Shown: piece by piece, positions 1-8,670 of the stretch
Position numbering within the stretch: the first letter of the stretch is position 1
How the letters are laid out: each line of letters opens with the position of its first letter
Notes under the pieces: generated by a model
What the model saw: the letters and a program-made list of their open reading frames with translations, nothing else
Database searches by the model: none
Told to the model about the DNA's origin: nothing
Program-made: the position numbers and the translations under genes
Assembly: GCF_016909175.1 (NCBI RefSeq)
Contig: NZ_JAFBFI010000010.1
Coordinates: 1 to 64,000 of the forward strand
Source of the DNA: Peribacillus deserti
Lineage (GTDB): Bacteria; Bacillota; Bacilli; Bacillales; DSM-1321
DNA: 64,000 nucleotides
Direction of reading: 5' to 3'

Positions 1-10
1 GGATTAAATA

Positions 11-42
11 AAATGACCCCGGTACAATACCGGGATCATTTA
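11..42 (-). terminator. Rho-independent terminator after cwlQ
   Basis: A perfect stem built on CCCGGTA/TACCGGG, extended by AAATGA/TCATTT, lies about 70 bases past the cwlQ stop. On the minus strand it is followed by a T-rich tail. It may also act on the plus strand. Confidence 0.7.
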
Positions 43-114
43 TTAGCAGCATAGGGCCTTTTTATTAAACTGTCCATTTTAGGGGTTACAGTTCAAGGGT
101 GGCGGGCATCTTAA

Positions 115-792
115 TTAAGCGTTATAGAAATTCATGACCTTTGCTACATAGTTTTGAGTTTCTTTAAAAGGGGGAATTCCGTTGTACTTATTCACATTTC
201 CCGGACCGGCATTATAGGCTGCCAAAGCCAATTCATTGTTTCCGTTATATTGATCAAGCATCTTGCGCAAATATTTGCTTCCCCCCATGATATTTTCATA
301 AGGATCCAAAATATTATTTACGCCGAGCTCCCGGGCTGTCCCAGGCATAAGCTGCATCAATCCCGAGGCACCAGCAGGGCTTGATGCAAGGTGGTCAAAA
401 TTAGATTCCTGTTTGATAACAGCTTTAATCAGCTTTGAGGGAATATTATATAAAGCAGATGCTTCATCGATGATCGAATCAAATTTCCCGTTTGCAGACT
501 CTTTTAACTTAACTGGTGCCATCAGAGGAGGCAGAGAAGGAGAAAAGCTTAATGCATGGCTGACTTGTGTTTTTTCTTCAACCATCTCTATAATATTTTC
601 CAGAGTATTCAATGTTTTTCCAAGCATGGAACTGCCTTGTGATGGATCTTTGCTTTGTTCGTTTAAAAAACTTCCTAATAACTCCTGAAATAAGCCGGCT
701 GTTGTGGATTCAGCGCCGTTTTTTGATTGATTTCCGGACAAATTTTGAAGGGAATGAATATTTAGTAAGGATTGCAAATCCTGAATCTTCAC
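115..792 (-). CDS. cwlQ: Lytic transglycosylase, SLT family (CwlQ/YjbJ-like)
   Basis: Predicted muramidase/lytic transglycosylase that cuts peptidoglycan glycan strands. The SLT domain fills roughly residues 105-225 of 225. It shows the catalytic-Glu motif KQESNF (Glu near 129), then [13 protein letters not shown] and the [12 protein letters not shown] motif. The first 100 residues are Ser/Gln/Asn-rich and low in complexity, and there is no classical signal peptide. B. subtilis YjbJ (CwlQ) is the family reference and sits beside yjbK there too. GTG at 792 is chosen because AGGCGGTG lies just before it; an ATG at 819 would add nine residues. Confidence 0.88.
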   Translation of the reverse strand: MKIQDLQSLLNIHSLQNLSGNQSKNGAESTTAGLFQELLGSFLNEQSKDPSQGSSMLGKTLNTLENIIEMVEEKTQVSHALSFSPSLPPLMAPVKLKESANGKFDSIIDEASALYNIPSKLIKAVIKQESNFDHLASSPAGASGLMQLMPGTARELGVNNILDPYENIMGGSKYLRKMLDQYNGNNELALAAYNAGPGNVNKYNGIPPFKETQNYVAKVMNFYNA

Positions 793-833
793 GGAATCAC
801 CGCCTGTCAATTTATACATTCTATAATTAAGCT

Positions 834-1412
834 CTAACGGCCAAATTTTGCTTGATAAAATCGTTTAACTTTATTTTCGGCTGCTCTTGCAGGAATGTTT
901 AGTGTTTTTAATAATTGGTAAAAATTGCTTTCTCCCTTTTTGAAATCCTGCACTTCATATTCTAATTCATAATCCTCATTTCCTAAATAAGTACTATGAT
1001 CAAATACAAGGATCCCAGCTTTGTATGGAACCTCCGCTCTAGCCGTTCTAAGAGTTCCAAAGTACTCCAGTTCAACTGGATTAATATGCAATGATTGAAT
1101 AATCCGATAAACAGCTCCATTTGGAATAACGCCGCCTTTAATGATATTTCCTGCTTTTTCTTCTGCCAATGGTTCGTGGGATTCCAGTAAGCCATGATCA
1201 GCAGGCTGTTTTAAGGTGAGTGTAAAGTTTCCTTTTTTATGGCGGATTCTAAGTGCACATCCCTTTTCTTTTAGCTGAAAAGAAGGCGTATCGAAATAAT
1301 GATTTTCCTGGACGATAAAATCTTTTTCTGAAATACCAAAGTGTTGAACCGTATGTTTAAATTCCTTCTGGGTAAGCAGATTTTTAAACTCTATTTCCAG
1401 CTCCTGATTCAT
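834..1412 (-). CDS. yjbK: CYTH-domain protein YjbK
   Basis: CYTH (CyaB/thiamine triphosphatase) superfamily protein of 192 residues. These triphosphate-tunnel enzymes hydrolyse or bind organic or inorganic triphosphates; the substrate of YjbK is not established. The signature ELEIEFK lies at residues 3-9, followed by alternating charged strands such as LRIRHK and FTLTLK, and a C-terminal ENKVKRF. The start at 1412 has GGAGGAAATCAC before it and matches the usual YjbK N-terminus; an upstream ATG would add six residues. It lies 41 bases from cwlQ, divergent from relQ. Confidence 0.88.
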   Translation of the reverse strand: MNQELEIEFKNLLTQKEFKHTVQHFGISEKDFIVQENHYFDTPSFQLKEKGCALRIRHKKGNFTLTLKQPADHGLLESHEPLAEEKAGNIIKGGVIPNGAVYRIIQSLHINPVELEYFGTLRTARAEVPYKAGILVFDHSTYLGNEDYELEYEVQDFKKGESNFYQLLKTLNIPARAAENKVKRFYQAKFGR

Positions 1413-1596
1413 GTGATTTCCTCCGGACATTAAATATAGGGTAAGCCATATACATTATCCCCTTCAGAAATAGAAACATCAATCCTTATGAAACAAGATA
1501 AGGATATGGTAAAATAATACCGTCTAATTAGCTGCTGTTAACAATGTAAAAAGCGAAAAGAAAAGAAATAGAATGGGTATAATGGCAGGTGGGTAT

Positions 1597-2229
1597 ATGA
1601 AGCACTGGGACGAATTTCTATCCCCGTATAAACAGGCAGTAGAAGAGTTAAAGGTAAAGTTGAGAGGCATGAGAAGCCAATTCGAGCTGGAAAACAGCCA
1701 CTCACCAATTGAATTTGTGACTGGAAGGGTAAAGCCGATAGCAAGTATACTGGACAAAGCAAACCAAAAAAACATTCCCCTTGAAAAACTGGGCAGCGAG
1801 CTTCAAGATATCGCTGGACTCCGGATGATGTGTCAATTCGTTGATGACATTAAAGGAGTCGTTGAGCTTCTAAGAAAGAGAAATGATTTTGAAATTGTCG
1901 AAGAGCGCAATTATATCTCTCATAAGAAAAAAAGCGGGTATAGATCTTATCATGTTGTGATCAAGTACCCTGTCCAAACCATTAACGGGGAAAAAAAGAT
2001 ACTGGCAGAAATTCAAATCCGGACATTGGCTATGAATTTTTGGGCAACAATAGAGCATTCTTTAAACTATAAATATAAAGGCCAGTTTCCTCAGGATATA
2101 AAAATGCGCCTGCAAAGGGCAGCAGAAGCTGCTTTCTGGCTTGATGAAGAAATGTCGTTAATACGTTCAGAGATAAAAGAAGCACAAAGGGAGTTTTTAA
2201 GAAAAACAGACAGCAAGAACCAAGAATAA
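1597..2229 (+). CDS. relQ: Small alarmone synthetase RelQ (SasB/YjbM)
   Basis: GTP pyrophosphokinase that makes (p)ppGpp, a small alarmone synthetase without a hydrolase or TGS domain. The synthetase fold covers residues 15-190 of 210. HSPIEFVTGRVKP, the catalytic-region motif GYRSYHVVIKYP and EIQIRTLAMNFWATIEHSLNYKY are all present, as in B. subtilis YjbM. ATG at 1597 has AGGTGGG in front and aligns with the YjbM N-terminus; an ATG at 1573 would add eight residues. It is the first gene of a relQ-nadK-rluD run. B. subtilis yjbL is absent between yjbK and yjbM. Confidence 0.94.
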   Translation: MKHWDEFLSPYKQAVEELKVKLRGMRSQFELENSHSPIEFVTGRVKPIASILDKANQKNIPLEKLGSELQDIAGLRMMCQFVDDIKGVVELLRKRNDFEIVEERNYISHKKKSGYRSYHVVIKYPVQTINGEKKILAEIQIRTLAMNFWATIEHSLNYKYKGQFPQDIKMRLQRAAEAAFWLDEEMSLIRSEIKEAQREFLRKTDSKNQE

Positions 2230-2256
2230 ATTGATTACATTGAAGGGTGGGAGTCC

Positions 2257-3051
2257 ATGAAGTATGCAATAACATCGAAAGGCGATTCCAAATCAAATAC
2301 GCTTATGCATAAGATGCGGACATACCTTAACGATTTTGATTTACAATATGATGAAAACCAGCCGGATATGGTAATATCTGTCGGCGGGGATGGAACATTG
2401 CTGTATGCCTTTCACCGTTATAAGAACAGGCTGGACAAAACAGCATTTGTTGGAGTACATACAGGCCATTTAGGGTTTTATGCGGACTGGACTCCGGATG
2501 AAGTGGAAAAACTGGTTATCGCCGTGGCGAAAACACCTTTTCAGGTTGTTGAATATCCTTTGCTTGAGGTTATTATCCGCTATCAGCATGCAGGTAAAGA
2601 ATCAAGATATCTCGCCTTGAATGAATCAACTGTAAAATCAGTTGAAGGCACGCTGGTTATGGATGTAGAAATCCGCGGCCAGCATTTTGAGACTTTCAGA
2701 GGTGATGGCTTGTGTATTTCCACACCATCAGGGAGCACGGCATACAACAAAGCATTAGGAGGAGCGATATTACACCCCTCCATACCGGCCATTCAGCTTG
2801 CGGAGATGGCATCTATAAATAACCGGGTTTTCAGAACAGTCGGGTCTCCGCTTGTCCTCCCGGCACATCATACCTGCATGTTAAAGCCTGTTAATGATGT
2901 AGACTTTCAAATTACGGTAGATCATCTAACTCTTTTGCATAAGGATGTTAAATCCATTCAATTTAGAGTGGCAGCAGAAAAAATTCGATTTGCCCGTTTC
3001 AGACCATTTCCTTTCTGGAAGAGGGTAACAGATTCATTTATTAGGGAGTAG
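2257..3051 (+). CDS. nadK: NAD kinase
   Basis: ATP-NAD kinase that phosphorylates NAD(H) to NADP(H) in the cytoplasm; 264 residues, typical for Firmicutes NadF/PpnKA. The diagnostic GGDGTLL motif is at about residues 43-49. The NE(S/T) region (LNESTVK) and the [21 protein letters not shown] substrate-binding stretch follow. The ATG has GGGTGGG upstream. It lies 27 bases after relQ and seven bases before the rluD-type gene, so these are probably co-transcribed, as in B. subtilis yjbM-yjbN-yjbO. Confidence 0.95.
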   Translation: MKYAITSKGDSKSNTLMHKMRTYLNDFDLQYDENQPDMVISVGGDGTLLYAFHRYKNRLDKTAFVGVHTGHLGFYADWTPDEVEKLVIAVAKTPFQVVEYPLLEVIIRYQHAGKESRYLALNESTVKSVEGTLVMDVEIRGQHFETFRGDGLCISTPSGSTAYNKALGGAILHPSIPAIQLAEMASINNRVFRTVGSPLVLPAHHTCMLKPVNDVDFQITVDHLTLLHKDVKSIQFRVAAEKIRFARFRPFPFWKRVTDSFIRE

Positions 3052-3057
3052 GTATAA

Positions 3058-3990
3058 GTGGCCATGCCCGAGGAGAAGATGACTGGAACGCCATTTAGTC
3101 TGGAATGGACAGTCCAGGAATGTGATAGTGGAAAGCTGCTTCGTGATTTTTTGGGAGAACAGCATATATCAAGGTCATCACTGACAGATATAAAGTATAA
3201 CGGCGGCAGCATTTTAGTCGGACAAGAAGAAGTGACGGTCCGTTATGTATTAAAAACAGATGACAGGATAGAAGTGATTTTTCCTAAAGAACAAATAAGC
3301 GCGGGTTTAACAAAAGAAAACCTGCCGCTTGATATTATCTATGAAGATCATTATCTGCTAGTAATTTCTAAGCCGCCTTTAATGAACACAATTCCATCAA
3401 GAGACCGGCCGGCAGGAAGCATTGCCAATGCACTTGCTGGTTATTATGACAGAACTAACATCTCGTCCACCATCCATATAGTAACGAGGCTCGATCGAGA
3501 CACATCGGGAATTATGCTCGTAGCCAAGCATCGACACGTACATCATTTATTGAGTGAGCAGCAAAAAAAAGGCTCTGTTAATAGATATTATGAAGCAATC
3601 GTCGAAGGAGTTATTCCGGAATCAACCAGGATGATCAATGCGCCTATTGGCAGAAAAGAGACAAGCATTATCGAGCGAGAAGTACGAGAAGATGGCAAAC
3701 CAGCCTGTACAACCGTTGAGGTCCTCGAAAAGCTTCCTTGTGCCACTCATATCTTACTTAAGCTCATGACAGGCAGGACTCACCAAATTAGAGTCCACAT
3801 GTCACACATCGGTTATCCTCTAGCGGGTGATGATCTGTATGGAGGAAGCCGGAAGCATATTAAAAGACAAGCACTCCATTGCAGTAAGCTAGCCTTTTAC
3901 CATCCCTTTCTAGAAAAAGAGTTAACGTTTACAAAAGAACTGCCCCAGGATATGAAAACATTGATTGAGGATTTACGGAGCAGGAGCTGA
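3058..3990 (+). CDS. RluA/RluD-family 23S rRNA pseudouridine synthase (YjbO-like)
   Basis: Pseudouridine synthase of the RluA/RluD class, predicted to isomerise uridines in 23S rRNA. An S4-like RNA-binding segment (residues about 15-80) precedes the catalytic domain. The catalytic motif is TRLDRDTSGIML (active Asp near residue 146), and LMTGRTHQIRVHM is the second family signature. Length of 310 residues fits the family. The GTG start at 3058 has GGGAG upstream; ATG at 3064 is equally possible. The target uridine cannot be told from sequence. Confidence 0.9.
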   Translation: MAMPEEKMTGTPFSLEWTVQECDSGKLLRDFLGEQHISRSSLTDIKYNGGSILVGQEEVTVRYVLKTDDRIEVIFPKEQISAGLTKENLPLDIIYEDHYLLVISKPPLMNTIPSRDRPAGSIANALAGYYDRTNISSTIHIVTRLDRDTSGIMLVAKHRHVHHLLSEQQKKGSVNRYYEAIVEGVIPESTRMINAPIGRKETSIIEREVREDGKPACTTVEVLEKLPCATHILLKLMTGRTHQIRVHMSHIGYPLAGDDLYGGSRKHIKRQALHCSKLAFYHPFLEKELTFTKELPQDMKTLIEDLRSRS

Positions 3991-4159
3991 CTATTTAGGT
4001 TTGTGCTGCTGTTCCAGTTTCGTGGTTTATTCGGTGCTGGGGCAGCGCTCAGATGATGGATTTAGCTGAGCAATAAATAAGTAGAATTGCGGTACAATTA
4101 ATAGAACCAAACCGAATTGATGTGGGTATATTCGGTTTTGGCGCATATTTTGAAGATCG

Positions 4160-4193
4160 GCGCATTTAATTCTAAAATGCGCTCATTTTTTTT
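4160..4193 (+). terminator. Terminator of the relQ-nadK-rluD operon
   Basis: GCGCATTT stem pairing with AAATGCGC, then TCA and a run of eight T. It lies 170 bases past the last stop codon, with a second T-tailed hairpin following at 4250-4286. Confidence 0.65.
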
Positions 4194-4336
4194 AACAGTG
4201 TAATTGATGCGGCGCTGCAACTAAATCAATAGCAGAAAGTACCAAAGAGGCAGCGGCTCATTTATTGCGAAAAACGCTGCTTTTTTGAACACAATTTATC
4301 ATGCCGGCTTAGCTGAAATTCCTCCATTTTTATATA

Positions 4337-4369
4337 CAAAAAAACAGACCATATGAGATAGAGGTCTGC
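4337..4369 (-). terminator. Terminator of carD
   Basis: On the minus strand a CAGACC/GGTCTG stem is followed by eight T (plus-strand A run 4337-4344), 35 bases after the carD stop. Confidence 0.75.
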
Positions 4370-4403
4370 CGGTTATTGCGTATGAAGTTCAGGTGTATCC
4401 ATT

Positions 4404-4877
4404 TTATAAAGCTGTGTTTAGAAGTTCTGCAGCCTGGTTATTGGATATTCCTTTAATGAATTGAAGCTCACTGACTAAGAACTTGCGTGCTTTTTCGAGC
4501 ATTTGTTTTTCGCTCGGGTTCAGTGCCTTTTCTTTGTTGACGAGCATCAAGTCGCGGACAACTTCAGCGCCATCCTGCAAATTGCCTGTTTTCATTTTGT
4601 CCATGTTTGTTTTGTATCGCTGTTTCCAAGACAGGGAAGTATCCCTTTCGCCGTTTTTAAATATAGTTAAGACGTTATCCATAGCAGGTGAGTCGGCAAC
4701 AAAACGAACACCTGAGGTAGAGATTTTACTTTCAGGAATCATCAGCTGCATATCATTCACCGGGAATACAATGATGAAATATTGCTCCTTCTTGCCAAGA
4801 ATCTCTTTTTCTTCCATCGATTGAATAACACCCACGCCTTGCATTGGATATACAATGTTATCTCCTACTTGATACAA
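4404..4877 (-). CDS. CarD-family transcriptional regulator (YdeB/CdnL-like)
   Basis: RNA-polymerase-binding regulator of the CarD/CdnL/TRCF family, which binds the RNAP beta subunit and stabilises open complexes at rRNA and other promoters. The N-terminal Tudor-like RID begins directly at the start (YQVGDNIVYPMQGVGVI), with the helical C-terminal domain at about residues 60-157. The start is taken as TTG 4877, since GGAGGT lies seven bases before it and the family N-terminus begins there; the upstream ATG at 4937 would add 20 residues that the family lacks. Confidence 0.88.
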   Translation of the reverse strand: MYQVGDNIVYPMQGVGVIQSMEEKEILGKKEQYFIIVFPVNDMQLMIPESKISTSGVRFVADSPAMDNVLTIFKNGERDTSLSWKQRYKTNMDKMKTGNLQDGAEVVRDLMLVNKEKALNPSEKQMLEKARKFLVSELQFIKGISNNQAAELLNTAL

Positions 4878-5029
4878 AGAATCCACCTCCAAATTACCTT
4901 CTTTGTTAATTATATCACATATTTCACTTTCTAACAAATTTTATATAATACCATATTTTTTGAAGGGATGTCAATGAAATTTGTGGATTTTTTAGCCGTT
5001 TTTTTGACTTAAAGCCATCAATCCATGCA

Positions 5030-5770
5030 CTAGGTTATTTCTCTGAATTTCTCCGGTATATACGGCATGGTGGATGGTACGGATACTAGTGTCCGTTCAG
5101 GATACCTTAGACATGTGAGCTCTCCGCCGAAAACGGCACCTGTATCGATATTGTATGAATTATTCACAATTCTAGCTGTTTTAACTGGGGTATGACCATA
5201 TACGATGAGAGCCTCTCCCATATAGTTCTTAGCCCAGTCCCGCCTGACAGGTGTGCCGTCCGGATTGGTTTGCCCTTTGATATCTCCGTATAGGACAAAC
5301 GTTTTAACTTTGGAATTTGCTTTTCCTATGAAATCTTCACGTATGCCAGCATGGGCGATAATTAATTTGCCCCTATCGAGGACCTGGTACAAAGGTGACT
5401 TTTCATATAGCTCCCTAAACTTACTGCTTATGTTTTGCTTTTTTGGTTTTGGCAGGCTTTCGTATTCGGCTGCAGTCGTTTCAAGACCATGAACGATTTT
5501 TACGTTATTGCCTTTGAAAAATCGATAAAGTTTATCACAATGATTTCCGGGTACATAGTAAGCGTTATTGTGATTGATAACTAGCTGCCAGACTACTTCG
5601 ACAACCTTTAGTGATTCAGGTCCCCTGTCCGTAAGGTCTCCCACAAAACCTAGTTTTCTGTTTTCGGGATGTTTAGGCAGTCCGTCTTCCCACCGGTAGC
5701 CAAGTTTAACAGTAAGCCGGTAAAATTCATCAAAGCAGCCATGGATGTCTCCGATGATATCGATTTTCAC
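5030..5770 (-). CDS. prpE: Bis(5'-nucleosyl)-tetraphosphatase PrpE
   Basis: Metallophosphatase of the PPP family, 246 residues. B. subtilis PrpE (YjbP) hydrolyses Ap4A and has protein phosphatase activity linked to spore germination. All three metal-site motifs are visible: [10 protein letters not shown] (residues 7-16), [10 protein letters not shown] and PGNHCDK. The later AHAGI and YGHTPV motifs complete the fold. Its place after the yjbM-N-O block is conserved, though here carD intervenes. It is divergent from mgtE. Confidence 0.92.
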   Translation of the reverse strand: MKIDIIGDIHGCFDEFYRLTVKLGYRWEDGLPKHPENRKLGFVGDLTDRGPESLKVVEVVWQLVINHNNAYYVPGNHCDKLYRFFKGNNVKIVHGLETTAAEYESLPKPKKQNISSKFRELYEKSPLYQVLDRGKLIIAHAGIREDFIGKANSKVKTFVLYGDIKGQTNPDGTPVRRDWAKNYMGEALIVYGHTPVKTARIVNNSYNIDTGAVFGGELTCLRYPERTLVSVPSTMPYIPEKFREIT

Positions 5771-5863
5771 TCTTTTGCCTCCTAAAAGGATAATATATTC
5801 TCTTTCATAAGAGCCATATGCTGGATGCTGTAAAAAAGCAGCTTCCGTTTTTGTTATAAATAT

Positions 5864-5981
5864 TATAATATCTTAGCGTGAGGTTTTTATCCTGGATGAC
5901 TATTTGGTATTGTAAAAAAGTACGTTTGGCCAAAAAAAACGGTCTGATCATCCGAGAGGGTCGTGAGCACCGTCCTTTTTT
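5864..5981 (+). promoter_or_regulatory. Possible mgtE leader with attenuator-like hairpin
   Basis: A TATAAT lies at 5864-5869 with a poor -35 before it. About 70 bases on, a hairpin with closing stem ACGGT/ACCGT (5939-5973) is followed by six T and preceded by eight A. It ends about 145 bases before mgtE, where no upstream plus-strand gene needs terminating, so it may be a leader attenuator. I could not match it to the M-box magnesium riboswitch. Confidence 0.3.
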
Positions 5982-6126
5982 AAAGTTCGGCAGGAGAAGT
6001 CTGCTGACGAACGTAAGTACAGATGGTAGATAAACTTCCTGGCAGATTAAATAATTTCGCAATAATTCATATTGAAGATATAGACAATAACTTAGAATCG
6101 TGTGTTTATGAGAGGAGGGGAATGTG

Positions 6127-7500
6127 ATGGCTGAACAGAAGGAGAGATTAGAGGAGCAGACTAAAGAAAAAATGATGCTGGATGCGCTGGAGAATGGCCA
6201 TATTGATTCCTTTCGTAATGAATTTATGGAAATGCACCCGTACGATCAGGCTAAATTCTTTGGCCAGCTTGAGGAGGAGTTAAGGTCAAAGGTCTATCAT
6301 TACCTGTCTCCTGAAGAGATGGCTGCCCTTTTTGAAAATCTTAAATCAGAAGAAGAGGAATATAGTGATTTCTTATCAGAAATGAGTCCAGCCTATGCCG
6401 CGGATATGCTTTCTGAAATGTATGCCGATGATGCGGTAGATGTATTAAATGAATTGGATAAAGAGCAGGCTATCAGTTATTTAACAATTATGGACAAGGA
6501 AGCGGCAGCTGAAATCAAAGAGCTGCTTCACTACGAGGAATATACGGCTGGAAGCATCATGACTACGGAATATGTAGCTATTGCTGCAAATCAGACAGTT
6601 CGGTCAGCTATGTATATTTTAAAGAATGAAGCTCCTGAAGCTGAAATTATCTATTATCTATTTGTTATAGATGAAGACAAAAAATTGGTAGGCGTTATTT
6701 CTCTAAGAGATTTAATAGTTGCCGATGACGATACGATGATCCACGAAATCATGAGTGAACGGGTTGTAGCGGTTTCTGTAAGTGAAGACCAGGAAGAAGT
6801 AGCAAGGAAAATGAGGGATTATGACTTTCTGGCAATGCCGGTTGTTGATTTTCAGAATCATTTAATGGGGATTATTACAATCGACGATATTGTGGATGTA
6901 ATGGAAGAAGAGGCTTCAGAAGATTACTCGAAGCTTGCAGGGATGCCTGATATGGACCATGCAGATAAAGGTGCCTTCTCAGCTGCTAAAAAAAGGCTGC
7001 CCTGGCTTGTTATTTTGTTATTTCTGGGTATGTTTACAGCGAGTTTGATTGGCCGTTTTGAAGATACATTAAACCAAAAAGCCATTCTGGCTGTCTTTAT
7101 GCCATTGATTGCAGGGATGGCCGGCAATACTGGGACACAGGCCTTGGCGGTCGTTGTACGGGGGATTGCAACTGGAGATTTGAGGACCGAGAGTAAATGG
7201 AAGCTGATTGCAAAAGAAGGCGGAACGGGCCTCTTGATTGGCCTCAGCTGCGGTGTGCTGGTCACTTTTGTTGTGTATTTCTGGCAAAATGATTTTTACC
7301 TGGGACTGCTTGTTGGAACAGCTATCATTGCCACTCTTTTTGTTGCTACATTGGCTGGCTCTTTAATTCCGCTTATTATGCATAAGATGAATATAGATCC
7401 GGCAGTTGCATCCGGCCCTTTTATAACAACAATTAATGATATTATAAGTGTTTTAATTTATTTCGGAATGGCAACCCTGTTTATAAGTTATTTAAAATGA
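6127..7500 (+). CDS. mgtE: Magnesium transporter MgtE
   Basis: MgtE-type Mg2+ channel of the cytoplasmic membrane. The architecture is complete: an N-terminal superhelical MgtE_N domain (residues about 15-130), two CBS domains (about 135-260, including LVGVISLRDLIV and LMGIITIDDIVDVMEEEA) that sense Mg2+, and five membrane helices (about 285-457). The pore-region sequence MPLIAGMAGNTGTQALAVVVRG is conserved. Length of about 457 fits the family. GGAGGGG lies six bases before ATG 6127; a GTG at 6124 is an alternative. Confidence 0.94.
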   Translation: MAEQKERLEEQTKEKMMLDALENGHIDSFRNEFMEMHPYDQAKFFGQLEEELRSKVYHYLSPEEMAALFENLKSEEEEYSDFLSEMSPAYAADMLSEMYADDAVDVLNELDKEQAISYLTIMDKEAAAEIKELLHYEEYTAGSIMTTEYVAIAANQTVRSAMYILKNEAPEAEIIYYLFVIDEDKKLVGVISLRDLIVADDDTMIHEIMSERVVAVSVSEDQEEVARKMRDYDFLAMPVVDFQNHLMGIITIDDIVDVMEEEASEDYSKLAGMPDMDHADKGAFSAAKKRLPWLVILLFLGMFTASLIGRFEDTLNQKAILAVFMPLIAGMAGNTGTQALAVVVRGIATGDLRTESKWKLIAKEGGTGLLIGLSCGVLVTFVVYFWQNDFYLGLLVGTAIIATLFVATLAGSLIPLIMHKMNIDPAVASGPFITTINDIISVLIYFGMATLFISYLK

Positions 7501-7501
7501 T

Positions 7502-7525
7502 CCGCAGGTCAGGCCTGCGGATTTT
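7502..7525 (+). terminator. Terminator of mgtE
   Basis: CCGCAGG/CCTGCGG stem with a five-base loop and an ATTTTT tail, starting directly after the mgtE stop. Confidence 0.85.
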
Positions 7526-7530
7526 TAATT

Positions 7531-7645
7531 CAAGCTCTGTTAAACTTGGCTGTTGATTGCAGCGAGAGGCACTCGCTTTTTCGCGGGCGGTCCGGGATCC
7601 TCCTCGGTGTATACTCAAAATGCCAAAATCACCAGTGAACCGTAA
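7531..7645 (+). repeat. Dispersed intergenic repeat, family A, copy 1
   Basis: Non-coding element sharing CTGTTGATTGCAGCGAGAGG, GGCACTCGCTTT and GCGGGCGGTCCGGGA with copies at 22125-22292 (plus) and 41461-41549 (minus). This copy lacks the GCGGGGTCTCCC portion that the other two carry. Such GC-richer intergenic repeats are scattered in many Bacillaceae genomes. Confidence 0.7.
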
Positions 7646-7714
7646 CACGAGTTAATTAATTGGCGGATTAATACCTTCAAAGCGAAAATGCTTTTTTCTT
7701 TTATAAAAGTTGTA

Positions 7715-7741
7715 TATAATAAATTTAGGACTAGGTACTAA
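7715..7741 (+). promoter_or_regulatory. fabI promoter -10 with FapR operator
   Basis: A TATAAT at 7715-7720 is followed by TTAGGACTAGGTACTAA (7725-7741). On the other strand this reads TTAGTACCTAGTCCTAA, close to the FapR consensus TTAGTACCTGATACTAA. FapR represses fatty-acid and phospholipid synthesis genes until malonyl-CoA relieves it, and fabI is a known target in B. subtilis. The -35 region is weak. Confidence 0.8.
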
Positions 7742-7770
7742 TAACTTGTTATAAAATAGGAGGATATCAT

Positions 7771-8547
7771 ATGGGCTTCTCTTTAGAAGGAAAAACATAC
7801 GTAGTAATGGGCGTTGCCAATAAAAGAAGTATTGCCTGGGGGATTGCACGTTCGCTGCATACGGCCGGGGCTAAATTAATTTTTACATATGCAGGAGAAA
7901 GGCTTGAAAAAAGTGTCCGTGAATTATCAGACACTTTGGAGGGGGGGAAATCCCTTGTTATTCCTTGTGATGTAACCAGTGACGAAGACATCCGCAAGTG
8001 TTTTGAAGAAATTAAAGCGCAGGCAGGTGTAATCCATGGAATTGCCCACTGTATTGCTTTTGCTAATAAAGAAGAATTAACAGGCGAATATATGAATACT
8101 ACCCGGGATGGTTTCCTTCTGGCTCAAAATATAAGTTCTTATTCCTTAACAGCCGTTGCCAAAGAAGCACAGGGGTTAATGGCTGAGGGAGGAAGTATCG
8201 TTACATTGACTTACCTGGGAGGAGAGCGTGTAGTCAGCAACTACAATGTCATGGGAGTTGCAAAAGCCTCTCTTGATGCGAGCGTTAAGTACTTGGCAAA
8301 TGATCTGGGACCAAAAGGCATTCGTGTAAATTCCATTTCAGCCGGGCCAATCCGTACGCTGTCTGCAAAAGGCATTAGTGATTTCAATTCCGTCCTGAAT
8401 GTTATTGAGGAGCATTCACCGCTTCGAAAGACTACTACTCCTGAAGAAGTGGGTGATACAGCTGTCTTTCTATTCAGCGACATGGCCCGCGGTATAACAG
8501 GTGAAAATATCCATGTAGACTCGGGTTATCATATTTTATCTAGATAA
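7771..8547 (+). CDS. fabI: Enoyl-[acyl-carrier-protein] reductase (NADH) FabI
   Basis: Last reductive step of each fatty-acid elongation cycle: trans-2-enoyl-ACP to acyl-ACP. It is a short-chain dehydrogenase-fold enzyme of 258 residues with the FabI-type divergent nucleotide motif GVANKRSIAWGIA (residues 14-26). The catalytic pair is Y-x6-K in YNVMGVAKASL, and the substrate loop includes AGPIRTLSAKGI. An AGGAGG ribosome site precedes ATG 7771. A FapR operator lies 30 bases upstream. It is probably monocistronic, since a terminator follows. Confidence 0.96.
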   Translation: MGFSLEGKTYVVMGVANKRSIAWGIARSLHTAGAKLIFTYAGERLEKSVRELSDTLEGGKSLVIPCDVTSDEDIRKCFEEIKAQAGVIHGIAHCIAFANKEELTGEYMNTTRDGFLLAQNISSYSLTAVAKEAQGLMAEGGSIVTLTYLGGERVVSNYNVMGVAKASLDASVKYLANDLGPKGIRVNSISAGPIRTLSAKGISDFNSVLNVIEEHSPLRKTTTPEEVGDTAVFLFSDMARGITGENIHVDSGYHILSR

Positions 8548-8553
8548 TATTGA

Positions 8554-8588
8554 AACGGCGGCAGACTAGAGGTCTGCCGTTTTTCTTT
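8554..8588 (+). terminator. Terminator of fabI
   Basis: GGCAGAC/GTCTGCC stem with a TAGAG loop, followed by TTTTTCTTTTT, seven bases after the fabI stop. Confidence 0.8.
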
Positions 8589-8592
8589 TTGT

Positions 8593-8601
8593 CATAGGAT
8601 A
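8593..8601 (+). promoter_or_regulatory. Candidate sigma-K -10 element for cotO
   Basis: CATAGGATA matches the sigma-K -10 consensus CATAnnnTA, 70 bases before cotO. The -35 AC is not at the ideal distance, so support rests on the -10 and on the gene's late-sporulation role. Confidence 0.45.
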
Positions 8602-8670
8602 AGCTGACCCTGAATAGGATGTAGGAAGAAGCATGCCCTTTTGTGCATATTCAGGTAAGGAGGGAAGGTA

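Larger units (their letters stand above)
3991..4403. other. Gene-free interval with stacked hairpins
   Basis: No credible coding sequence between the rluD-type gene and carD. There are three stem-loops: 4107-4141 (CCAAACCGAAT/ATTCGGTTTTGG, no T-tail), 4160-4193 (GCGCATTT/AAATGCGC followed by eight T) and 4250-4286 (GCAGCG/CGCTGC followed by six T). The last two look like consecutive terminators for the plus-strand operon. A separate minus-strand terminator for carD is listed on its own. Confidence 0.6.

Noticed and set aside
5805-6062. Minus-strand frame between prpE and mgtE
   Set aside because: It crosses the hairpin and promoter-like elements and has no ribosome site.
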